In this document: piece after piece, positions 35,601-46,869 of the stretch | How positions within the stretch are numbered: position 1 is the stretch's first letter | Layout: the number at the start of each line of letters is the position of its first letter | Origin: Epiperipatus broadwayi | Lineage: Eukaryota > Onychophora > Udeonychophora > Euonychophora > Peripatidae | NCBI GenBank assembly: GCA_028023455.1 | Contig: JAQFVV010006216.1 | Span: 5,038,877 to 5,102,876, forward strand | Reading direction: 5' to 3' | DNA length: 64,000 nt | Notes under the pieces: generated by a model | Told to the model about the DNA's origin: nothing | Seen by the model: the letters and a program-made list of their open reading frames with translations, nothing else | Databases searched by the model: none | Program-made: the position numbers and the translations under genes

Positions 35601-35650
35601 TTGTTTAACTAAAAAATAATAATCGTAATAAAAGTAAAAGTTGTTACGAT

Positions 35651-35707
35651 TAGATTTAGGGTTAGTTTTAGGGTTAGTTTAGGGTTAGGGTTAGTTTTAG
35701 AGTTAGT
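35651..35707 (+). repeat. Interstitial telomere-like TTAGGG repeats
   Basis: Several (T)TTAGGG units alternate with TTAGTTTTAGGG variants. A true chromosome end is excluded because unique sequence lies on both sides. Confidence 0.75.
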
Positions 35708-36599
35708 GTTCTGTTTGTTTGTAATGCTAAAATAAAAAAATTCAAAATCATATCCGTACTCGGACAGAAGAAAGAAACTCAAACTTTTTTAACAACAACA
35801 AACACATACAAATGTCTTCTTTACTTATTAAACATGTTTATAATATTTGCTTTTTATTAAATTTACAAAAAAACCTGTATATTTGAACTTTTCTTACTGA
35901 ATATTTTTTTCGTACCGCTCTTTTTTACTTCAAAAATATACAGACAGTAGAATCTTCTTTGTCTTGTGGAATGTTAATAACAGTACGTTACTTGACACGT
36001 TATCTAATTGCAACTCAATAAAAAAAAAGATATTTAACATTTTCCCAAATAAAAGTTCAATATAGTATGTTGTAAAAAGTCTTATAATTATTGTTTTAAA
36101 AAATCTGAACATTTCAATAGTTTAAAATATAAAAAAAATCCAATGCAAACAACATTTCAATACAATTCAAATACAAACTCTTTCATCAAGCCGTAATTAC
36201 TTTATAAATTGTGCGAATTCGGAAAATGTATTTGCTTCCATGCAACATACATGCTGTACTGCGACGCATCATAGCTGCCTGCATTCTGTAGCGCAACAAA
36301 AAAGTTGTACTATTGTAAAACACGGGTTTGAACGTGTCGGCCACGGAAACAGCATTTTAATGTGTTTTGGCGCGAAAAGCGCGACATAGAGCGGTGCCTC
36401 TAGCTAAAAGATGAGTACCGATTAATTAAATCTTTATTTTGTACTAATTAAGATTCATCTTGACTTAAGGCATATTTTGTATTGGTATAAATTTGGCATT
36501 CAGGGCTTACAAATGCAGTTATAGATTTTGGCATTCTTAATTTTGATCTTTGAAGAATCTTTTTCTCTTGTTCATTCTATACCATTACAATATAGATAG

Positions 36600-36785
36600 A
36601 GAATTACAATAGTTTTATTGATAAGTGTCAAACTGATTGCTCTCACAACTTTGACATAAACCACATGATGGAAATATACTAATATTTTTTATTAGTCATT
36701 CATTAGTTTAAAAATTATCCATTTAATAAATAATATTTCTGTAGTGTAAGTTTTACTACACGACTCTAACTCAAGAAAGCATTCT
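36600..36785. repeat. Dispersed repeat copy c
   Basis: Third copy of the family at 30.2-30.8 kb, in the same orientation, lying just outside the GC-richer island. Confidence 0.65.
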
Positions 36786-36789
36786 TACT

Positions 36790-37205
36790 GAAACTACAAA
36801 AATATCTTAGACATATGTTAAAAGAATATCATTTTCTATAACTAAAAAAGACAATTATAAGGATTTGTTTTAATTAGCAGAAATAATATTCTTTTTTTCT
36901 AAGTTTTCTATAAAACAAATATAGGCCAATGATAAAGAAATTGATAAACCATCAATAGTTCTAATGTTTGTACATCTGTTCACACAAAAAATGTATTAGA
37001 TAAATAAATTTCAGTTAAATTCACAATGAAATTAATTAACTAGATACTTTTCAAAATGTCAGTAATTTCATTCATAGTATGTTAAATAAATAGTAAAACA
37101 ATGTCAAAGCTTACTGAAAATGTTATTCCTGATTAATTACAGATTTTTGATAAGTTCAAGAAAATAATTTGCATTTCTAATATAAGATAATATTTAAATT
37201 ATATG
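36790..37205. other. AT-rich non-coding stretch
   Basis: Nothing was supported. Confidence 0.5.
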
Positions 37206-37211
37206 CAGATA

Positions 37212-38885
37212 TTGTACCGGTCAAAACATGTTTATCCATCTAACATGAGCTGGAACTCACAAAATGTACTTCAAACCCAGTCAAGCCCAAGATTTAGGTC
37301 AGGACCAGCCTGGATTTGAACCCACTATCTAAGCCCCAGATCTAACACCCTAATGAATAACATAACAATGATGGCACATGAGAATTAATTTTAAATCTGG
37401 CCGACTAGCAAAGCTGAGCAAAACAATGAGACATCTATTAACTATGACTAAACTAAAATATATATGTATGGCTGTAATATGTGGAAAAACTACTCAAATA
37501 AGTTAGACAGTAAAAATATAGTTTAACATAATGACAAATTATTTACATAATGACTTAATTATATACATTAGTGACGTGTGCGTGAATGAGCAAGCAGTAG
37601 ATGATTACGTAGTGTCATTCACGCTATTATTTCTCATATGCTCTTTATTAGCTAAATTATATATTATAAATAAACACACATCTTTGGTGGGTCCAATATC
37701 AAGATGCCAATCATTTATTAAAAAGGATTACATAATATTGCCATTAATGCTTTTATATACAGTTCTGAAATATGGTGACTAACATTATTTCGGGGAGCAT
37801 TCTGGGACTCATTACAGATATAATACAAACTATGTTCACACCATTACGGTCATGAAAATAAATAAAATACATTTGAAAACACATTTGATTGTATGATTAC
37901 AATACTTAATGAAAATTCTTTTAATTAGCGCTGGTAAGAAGAACGCTTTATTTTCCCGAAGGCATATACTCTTAAATATATAAATAACAAAATACGACGA
38001 TGGGATTGTATAATAAAACTAAAATAATATTAGTAATTAATCTAGCTAGTAATATTTGGCATTTATATATATATATTGAGCAGAGTGCACTTTTAATATT
38101 AGAACATTAAAACTGGGTTGTGAAGCAAAAAGAAATAATAATACGAAGAAGTTTGCGGTGCTGACATAATAGCCTAAAAATAACAGGAAAAGTCATGCTT
38201 CTGGACAAAAACAAAGTGGATAGGCATGCTGTGATCATCACTGATGTGCAGGCCTTTGATACAAAGAAAGTGGATAGGCATAGCTTGTGCCAGACTTAGG
38301 GATCACTGCCAGAGGCCTTTTTATACGAAGAAAGTAGATATGCATAGCATGTGCCAAACTTACGGGATCACCACCAGAGTCATTTTATACGGAATAAATG
38401 GTCCTGGGTAGCTTCAACTATCCTCAGGACAAGACTTGAGAAAAAATCTATGGGTTCGAACTTGTCATAACCCCCAGATTAAAAGATTAGAAGCACGTAA
38501 TACATATATATACAAAGATAGGCAAATGTCAGTAACGCAGTAATGATAAATGCCACTAACGACATTGAATAAGTTTACTGCTTTAAAATAAATGAACCTT
38601 GTTTGAATGCCATAATTTAGACAAATAATACACTATGCAGTTATATATATAGAGAGAGATTTCCCTAAATAAAATATACGTTAAGATTTTACCTAGTAAA
38701 AGAAATATTAAGATTTACCCCCTTCCCTTTTCTGATATTTTAAAATAATTCAATCCCACCTTCATGGTTTTTATAGTAACTGGAATATTTAAATACAATA
38801 TTTGAAATTTTAAGAGTATGGAAAATAAAAGAAGACTGGCAGTTATAGAAAATAACTATTGGGTCACTCTTTCAGAATTTAAAAA
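37212..38885 (-). repeat. Dispersed ~1.65-kb repeat, arm 2 (inverted relative of 20990-22640)
   Basis: Its reverse complement matches arm 1 block for block, from ACATGTTTATCCATCTAACA at 37229 to the CTCTTTCAGAATTT end near 38880. The short ORF 37531-37782 lies within it and has no domain. The outer boundary at 38885 abuts the giant inverted repeat. Confidence 0.8.
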
Positions 38886-41800
38886 AAAAAAACATTTTAA
38901 AAGGTTTTACTACTCCAATATATTACTATGGTCAAAAGAAATAAAATGCTTTTAATAAAGTTAGATTTTATTATCACAATTGAGCATATTGAAGCTACAA
39001 TTTAGTTTAAAAAGAATGGATCCAAAATTCTGCAAAAAATAATTATAATTGCCATTATATTGTTATTTTTATTGCTATAAAGTCTTGATAATTTTATTTG
39101 ACTGTATTAGGATAAAGAAGAAAAATGAATGCATCACTTTATAAATATTGTAACAGCCAACAATGATATTGTCTCTCATCACTCAGCTCATAGTGAAGGA
39201 ACTTAAATTACAAATGGTATAAAGAAAAATATAATAGTAATGTTTCTTTATTGTTCATGTTCATTATTATTAGTTTTGAATATGTTATTAAGGTATTTTT
39301 TTATTTGTGGTATGAATATGCAATTACTTTGAAAACAGATTCTGATAAATTTATATACATTTATTTTTATTGCTTGGTTTAAAATTTAAAATTCAGTTTG
39401 TAGATAGAGAGAGATATTCATCTCTCACATGTATGAAAATAGTTTATTGACATTCTATTTATGGATAAATAGACTTAATAGTATTTACTTATGATGACAC
39501 AATTTTTTTATTATATGGAGTTTTCCATACAAACAGGTATACATTTGCATTATATCTTTATTATATTTTGTTTATAATTTAATATGTCCACTTTAGTTTA
39601 TATAATTTATGCTATTTTTCATTGACTGTATGTTTCTTATTACTGAGAATTTTATTATGCTTTTAAAATATTTTATAGTCGTTTGACTAACAATATCTTT
39701 GTTGGTTCCATACACTATTTAGTATATAAATTGTGAAATAGGATATTTATATTTTAGCTTTTACTGTGAAAATTATTTTGTCTTGCCATTGTTTTGATGA
39801 GGTTTTATGCTAGTTTCCATTTTATACATGTGAGAAACATATAATTTTATCAAATATTGTATCATTGACATTGTGCATGGGTAGATAGAATATACTCTCT
39901 CATAGCTTATTCCATGAGAATATTATATTGTTGAGGCTGATAATTAGTTAATGCTTAACTAGCATATGTTAATCCATAGAGAGGATTATTTTCATGGCAT
40001 CCATTCTGTTTCTCTGTATTAACATAATGTCCACCATTTTGTACCTAGGAAAAAGGTATTGGAATCTGCCATATTATTATACAACTATGTAATGTTGTTT
40101 TGAAAAGCCTTTCTTCATTGTCTGATCCCTCATGATAATGTCTAGTTATTTTATTTTTCATTGTGTATGGTGAAGTCTTGATGTTGTAAAATTATATGGC
40201 AACAATAAGGTAGAGTTAGCTTCAGGGACACTTGCTTATCTATAGTGTTTAGCTAAGTAAAATAGTGTATGTATTGTGCTGTTGTACTTTGTCAACAGTT
40301 TACAAGCAAACCAACAAAAGTTACTAGTAAGTTTAAAACTTATCTTATATATAGCATAATAAGAGATGCACATGTGCAATGTCATTTTATTTCCTTCAAA
40401 CAGTAGTATGGCGGTAGATCGATAAGACATTTCAATAGTCAGAATGATTATTTTATGGACATAGGCAAAGTTTAGTATCCTGTATACATTAAATTTCTTG
40501 TGTCTGTTTCCATATTTATGTAGTAAATTTCTTCATGCTAAACAGTAATAATTGTCATTTGTGCTTAATATCACAATTTCCATTATTAAATTACTGATTA
40601 ATAAAGTTTAGTTATATTTTAATGCTTTTAATAGCATAATATAAATGGATGTTATGTTATTAAACATATCAGTACATCAAAACTGTTAGTAAATTTAAAG
40701 TGAATATACCTGTAACCAAATGAATATACCTTGCTTTATATTTTTTTAAAATATATATGTGTTTTTGATTGTTTAGTATTATTTTTTTAAAGTTGTAAAT
40801 AATGTAAATAAATCTTGTTGTTTTGAAAATATACTTAGTTATCTGTGGTCCTATTTATACTATTATTGTTATTGCTATCAACACATTATTTTATTGTGTA
40901 AAAGTCATCATCAATTAATACACTATATTTTATTATGCATTAATATATAATAATAATGTTGGTAACCTTTTATATATTCTAAAGTACATTTAGAATTTAT
41001 GGCCTATTGATTAGAATGCTGTAGATCTTAAGTCCATGTCTTATTTTAAATAATATTTTAATGATCTATTTGTTTTGGAATAACCTGTTTATTTGAATCA
41101 TTAGCATCATTCACTGATCTTGATCATATTTCCCACAATTATTTAATAAAAGAGAATTTGTAAGTTATTGTGCTTACTTTATTAAGAACTTATTTGTGCT
41201 TCATAGAGCTTAAAGTTCATATTACTGTTGGTATTGGGATTGCCAAATATTGTTTGTTAATTCTATTTTGTTTTATTAGCTGTTTTGTTTGTTAAATTTG
41301 GATAGTGGCAAAATCCCTTTCACTAACCCAAGTATATCTTGTAAAATGATAATATTAAAGTTATTTGAACCCTGAGAAAAGTAAATGATTAATTTTTAGT
41401 TGTAATTTTGAATTTATGGTAATTTTACATTTAAAGTTATTTATTGTGCTTTTCTTTGAGTTATATTTATCTTCACAGTTTTATTAATTCAATATAACTT
41501 TAAGATGTAAATTTATCCTTTAGTTTTAAAACTTATAGTTTATCTTAATTTTGTGGTTAAATATTCTGGTTTAATGAAGCTTAGAATCCATATATTGTTT
41601 AATTTTATCTTACCGTCATTTAATATAAAAGTAATTTAGAGCCCAGGATTTCATTTTCCATCATCAACATTGTTCTCATATTTCATCTTTATTTTTCTTT
41701 ATTTTACTTCTTCATCTTCATTTTATCTTAATTCATCATTGAAATTGATTTATCCTTCATTGGGTCCTATTCTATTATGATCTCAATCATTCAGTATCCA

Positions 41801-42300
41801 ACATATTTTCTTTCTCTTAAGATTGTTCATTTTCATTATTTTATTATTATTTATTTCCATCATCTATTTATCATTTAATTCATAATTCAAATTTCACATT
41901 CATTTTATAGAGTAGTTATTAATTATTTATTGGTTTACAAATGTTAGTTTTATCTTATAGTATTTTTCTATGGATTTTAAAGCTAGTTTAACTGATGTTG
42001 ATACTAGAAGTTATTATCTCATGGAAACTTTGGGACCTACCATAGATTTATTGTTTCATGCTAGCCTAGTTGGTTTTAAGAAAATAATATCTATATTTTA
42101 ACATTTCTTTTTATGCATATATTCTTATTGTTGATGTAGTGAGAGTTACAAAGGGTCTCCATTGTTAATTTTTGGTACCCAACATAGGGCCTGATTATCT
42201 GATTGTAGGGTACAATATTGTAACACGTGAGTCCAATTAATTTTTGATTGGTGGTGGCAAACGTTTTTCCATGGTTTATTTGGGCACCCAACATTGGCAA
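38886..42300 (+). repeat. Giant inverted repeat, arm A (~3.4 kb)
   Basis: Reverse-complementary to 42955-46635. Example anchors are 39010-39140 with 46390-46520, 40600-40670 with 44880-44950, 41590-41650 with 43690-43750, and 42105-42150 with 43180-43230. Divergence is moderate, with many small indels. No protein domain was recognised. It begins next to an A12 tract at 38881-38892. Confidence 0.85.
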
Positions 42301-42954
42301 TTTATTTTAAATATTATTATATAATATTATATATTTAAATTAATATTTAAAAATATTAATTATATAATAAGTAATATTTAGAGTTAGGAAAGAGAATAGT
42401 ATGAAGGAAAATAAAGAGAGTATAAGGAAGTTAGAAAATAAAATGGAGAATAATATAAAAGATTTTATATTATTAATTTTAAAATTAAATTAAATTTTAT
42501 ATACAAAATATATATAATCAATAATAAGTGATTCAGATGTTTTTTTATTTATAAAAATATTATATAATTATATAAATATTAGAAAACATTTACTGTATTG
42601 ATAAATGCAAAGTGTTTAACTTATAGTTTCAATCTACTTAATGTAAATCTTTATAAAAGAAAATAATAATAATTCTTCTTAGTATTGTGATAGAAAGTAT
42701 TTAGAGTTACTGATAAAAAATACTTTTTGATAATTATTGAGGAACGCTGGGTTAATACAGTTAAAAGAAAATATTTTATATTATTTTAGATATTTATATT
42801 ATTATATATTAATTAATTATATAATATAATATTTGTAAGTAATTAAATATTAATTCTCTCTTGTTTAATAAGAGAAACAGCACTTTCAAATTCTCTTTGA
42901 GGAATGTGCACATCCAGATCATTTTAAATAACAATATTTAAACAATCAGGCTCA
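42301..42954. other. Spacer between the giant inverted-repeat arms
   Basis: About 650 bp. Its segment 42570-42765 is itself the reverse complement of 46650-46860, just outside arm B. This makes it look like the left terminal inverted repeat of a unit that contains arm B. Confidence 0.6.
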
Positions 42955-44069
42955 CATGTGGTTAGGTGCCAAAATTCCAAATAGAAAGATTTTTGTCACC
43001 ACCAATCATCAATTACTTCAGCTCACATGTGACCATATTGTACTCTACAACCCCCAATCAATTAATCAGGCCACACATTACAGAACACCAAAAATTAATC
43101 ACGGGAAGATTTTTTTCACCACCAATCATCAATTAATCAGGTTCACATGTTATTATTTCAAAAATCCAAATAGAAACCTTTGTAACTCTCACTATATGAA
43201 TATTAATAATATATGCATAAAAATAAATGTTAAAATATAGATATTATTTTGTTAAAACCAACTAGCCTAGCATGAAACAATAAATCTAAGGAAGGTCACA
43301 AAGTTTTCATGAAGACAATAACTTCTAGTATTGACATCAATTAAACTAGCTTTAAAATACATAACAAAATACTACTAGATAAATTTAATATTTTTAAAGC
43401 AATAAATAAATAACAATTGTGTCTATCAAATGAATGTGGTGTTCAAATTATGAATTAAATGATAAATAGATGATACAAATAAATAATTATTAAATCATGA
43501 AAATGAACAAGCTTAAGAGAAAGAAAATGTGTTAGGATAATGAATGATTGAGATGATAATAGAATAGGAGCCAATGAAGAAATAAATCAATTGTGATGAT
43601 AATCAAGATAAAATGAAGATGAAGAAGCAAAATAAAAACAGCAAGATGAAATACGAGAACAATGTTGATGATAGAGAATGAGATCCTGGTCTATAAACTA
43701 CTATTGTATTAAATGACAGTAAGATAAAATAAAACAAAATATGGATTCTAAGCTTAACTAAACCAGAATAATAAACCATGAAATTAAGATTAACTATAAG
43801 TTTTAAAACTAAAGAAATTTACATCTTAAAGTTATACTGAATTAATAAAACTGTGAAGATAAACATAATTCAAACAAAAGCACAATAAATAACTTTAAAT
43901 GTAAAATTACCATAAATTCGAAATTACAACTAAGATTTAATAATTTACTTTATCAGGGTGCAAATAACTTAAACATTATCATTTTACAAGATATACTTGG
44001 GTCAGTGAGAGGGATTTTGCAACTACTCAAACATACCAAACAAAACAGCTTATAAAACAAAATAGAATT

Positions 44070-44253
44070 GATAAAAAATCAAGTCATATGACCTAATTTT
44101 AATAAAGCTCCTATTTACAAATGTTATATATAGAGTAAGTTAAAAACAAACTCTTATGAAGCTTCAAAAATACCCTCAACCTCAGACCGCGGTCTGAGGT
44201 TGAGGGTATTTTTGAAGCTTCATAAGAGTTTGTTTTTAACTTACTCTATATAT
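44070..44253. mobile_element. 184-bp foldback insertion with 14-bp target duplication
   Basis: AACAAAATAGAATT occurs at 44056-44069 and again at 44254-44267; arm A has the sequence only once (about 41268-41282). The insert between them is dominated by a palindrome (44122-44257). This is strong internal evidence of an insertion after the duplication that created arms A and B. Confidence 0.8.
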
Positions 44254-44257
44254 AACA
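44122..44257. repeat. Perfect 136-bp palindrome
   Basis: Every base from 44122 to 44189 pairs with its mirror between 44190 and 44257. The centre is CCGCGG at 44187-44192, with no spacer and no mismatch. The flanks share TTATATATAGAGTAAGTTAA at the ends. Confidence 0.96.
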
Positions 44258-46869
44258 AAATAGAATTAACAAACAATATTTGTCAATCCAAATTCCAATA
44301 GTAATATGAACTTTAAGCTTTATGAAGTACAAATAAGTTCTCAATAAAGTAAGCACAATAACTTACAAGTTCTCTTTTATTAAATAATTATGGGAAATAT
44401 GATCAAGATCAGTGAATGATGTATTTAATGACTCAAATAAACAGGTTATTCCAAAACCAATAGATCATTAAAATATTTAAAATAAGACATGGACTTCAGA
44501 TCTCCCATATTTTAATGAATAAGCCATAAATTCTAAATGTATTTTAGAAGGTAAAATAGTTACCAAAATTATTATGATATATTAATGCATAATAAAATAT
44601 ACTATATTAATTGATGATGACTTTTAGACAATGAAATAACATGTTGATAGCAATAACTATAATAATATGGATGATGATTAGCTATAAGACCACAGACAAC
44701 TAAATATATTTTCAAAACAACAAGATTTATTTACCCTATTTACAAATTTAAAAAATAATAATAATAAACAATTGAAACACATGTATATATTTTACTAACA
44801 ATATAAAGAAAGGTATATTCATTTGGTTACAGATATATTCCCTTTAAATTTACTAACAGTTTTGATGCACTGATATGTTTAGTAACATAACGTCCATTTA
44901 TAGTATGCTATTGAAAGCATTAAAATATAACTAAACTTTATTAATCAGTAATTTGATAATGGCCATTATCATATTAAGCACAAATGACAATTATTACTGT
45001 TTAGCATCAAAAAATTTATTACATAAATATGAAAATAGATGCCAGAAATCAAATGTATGCAGGATACTAAACTTTGCCTATGTTCATAAAATAACCATTT
45101 TAACTATTAAATGTCTTACCAATACATCAGCAAAATACTGCTTGATAGAAATAAAATGACATTGCACATGTGTATCTCTTATTATATTATACATAAGTTT
45201 TGTTGGTTTGCTTGTAAACTGTTGCCAAAGTACAACTGTAAAATACATACATTATTTTACTTAGCTAAACACTATAGATAAACAAGTATCCCTGAAGCTA
45301 ATTCTACCTTATCATTGCCATATAATTTTAGAACATCAAGAACTTCACCATACATGGTGGAAAATAACTAGACATCATCATGAGGGATCAGACAATAATA
45401 AAAGGCTCTTCAAAACAACATTATATACTTGTATAATAATATGGCAGATTTCCATACCTTTTTCCTAGGTACAAATGTGTGTACATCATCTCCATACAGG
45501 GAAACAGAATGCCTGCCATGAAAATAATTCTCTCTAGGGATTAAACTATACTAGTTACACCATTAACTAATTATCGGCCTCAACAATATAATTCTCTCAT
45601 GGAATAAGGAATAGGAGAGTATACTCTATATACCCATGTACAATGTAAATGATACAATATTTGATTAAATTATATGTTTCTCACACATATAAAATGTAAA
45701 CCAGCATAAAATCTCATCAAAACAATGGCAGAATAAAATAATTCTCACCGTTAAAGCTAAAAGATAAATATGCTACTTCACAATATATGTACTAAATAGT
45801 GTATGCAACCAACAAAGGTATTGTAAGTCAAATGACTATAAAATATTTTAAAAGCACAATAAAATCCTCAGTAAGAAACCCACAGTCTATGAAAAATAGC
45901 ATAAATTCTATAAACTAAAGTGGACATATTAAATTATCGTCAAAATATAATAAGAGTATAATATGAATGTATATTTGTTTGTAGGGAAAACTCCATATAA
46001 TAAAATAATTGTGTCATAAAGTAAATACTATTATGTCTCTTTACCCATAATAGAATGTCAATAAACTATTTTCATAAATTTAAGAGATGAATATCTCTCT
46101 CTATCTGCAAACCGAATTTAATATTAAATTTTAAACCAACCAGTATAAATAAATGTATATAATTTTACCATAATCTGTTTTTAAAATAATTGCATATTCA
46201 TATCACAAATAAAAGAAAAATATACCTTAATAACATATTCACAAGTAATATAATAATGAACATGAACAATAAAAAAAATCATTATTATTATATTTTACTT
46301 CATATTCATTGTTCGTAATTTAAGTTTCTTCACTATGAGCTGACTGATGCGGGAAAATGTCATTGTTGCCCAGTACAATATTTATAAAGTGATGCATTCA
46401 TTTTTTTCTTTATCCTAATACAGTAAAATAAAATTATCAAGACTTTATAGCAATAAAAATAACAATATAATAGCGCTTATAATTATTTTTTGCAGAATTT
46501 TGGATCCATTTTTTTTAAAAATTGTAGCTTCAATATGCTCAATTGTGATAATAAAATCAAACTTTATTAAAAGCATTTTATTTCTTTTAACTGTAGTAAT
46601 ATATTAAAATAGTAAAAACATTTTAAAATCTTTTTTTAAATACTTGAAATTAGTATTAACCCAGCATTCCACAATACTTATCGAGATGTAATTATTTATT
46701 TATTTTTTCCATCAGTAACACTAAATATTGTCTATCATAATACTATGAAGAATTATTATTATTTTCTTTTATAAAGATTTATGTTAAGTAGATTGAAACT
46801 ATAAGGTAAACATCCTTTGCATTTATCAATACGATAAATGTTTTCTAATATTTGTTTTCAATTACAAAG

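Larger units (their letters stand above)
34430..36420. other. Compositionally distinct island
   Basis: This 2-kb region holds more CpG and GC-rich words than its neighbours: GGCGCGAAAAGCGCGACA near 36370, CCCGCCTCTTACGAGGCTCC near 34660. It includes a minus-strand CCAAT/TATA arrangement, a 49-bp tandem repeat and TTAGGG-like repeats. A related TGTAATGC(G/T)AAAATAAAA block occurs at about 34580 and 35720. No domain was recognised on either strand. It could be a promoter region, a CpG-retaining recent insertion or an unknown element. Confidence 0.4.
42955..46635 (-). repeat. Giant inverted repeat, arm B (~3.7 kb)
   Basis: Partner of arm A. It is longer because of a ~184-bp insertion (44070-44253) and an internal duplication. 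Two similar blocks at 42985-43045 and 43110-43155, both with CACCACCAATCATCAATTA, correspond to a single block in arm A at about 42235. Confidence 0.85.
42570..46860. mobile_element. 4.3-kb element with ~200-bp terminal inverted repeats, contains arm B
   Basis: 42570-42765 (AATATTAGAAAACATTTACT... to GGAACGCTGGGTTAATAC) and 46650-46860 (TATTAACCCAGCATTCC... to ATGTTTTCTAATATT) are inverted copies. They bracket arm B. The simplest reading is a complete TIR element, of which arm A is an inverted copy lacking the termini. No transposase was recognised, so it would be non-autonomous or decayed. GGAACGCTGG-type words recur near 46873. Confidence 0.5.

Noticed and set aside
35651-35707. Chromosome end (telomere)
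   Set aside because: Only a few degenerate units, with non-telomeric sequence continuing for tens of kilobases on both sides.
42956-43240. 94-codon ORF with repeated TTNHQL motif as a repeat protein
   Set aside because: The repetition comes from a duplicated non-coding block in arm B of the giant inverted repeat. The equivalent frame in arm A is on the other strand and not conserved.
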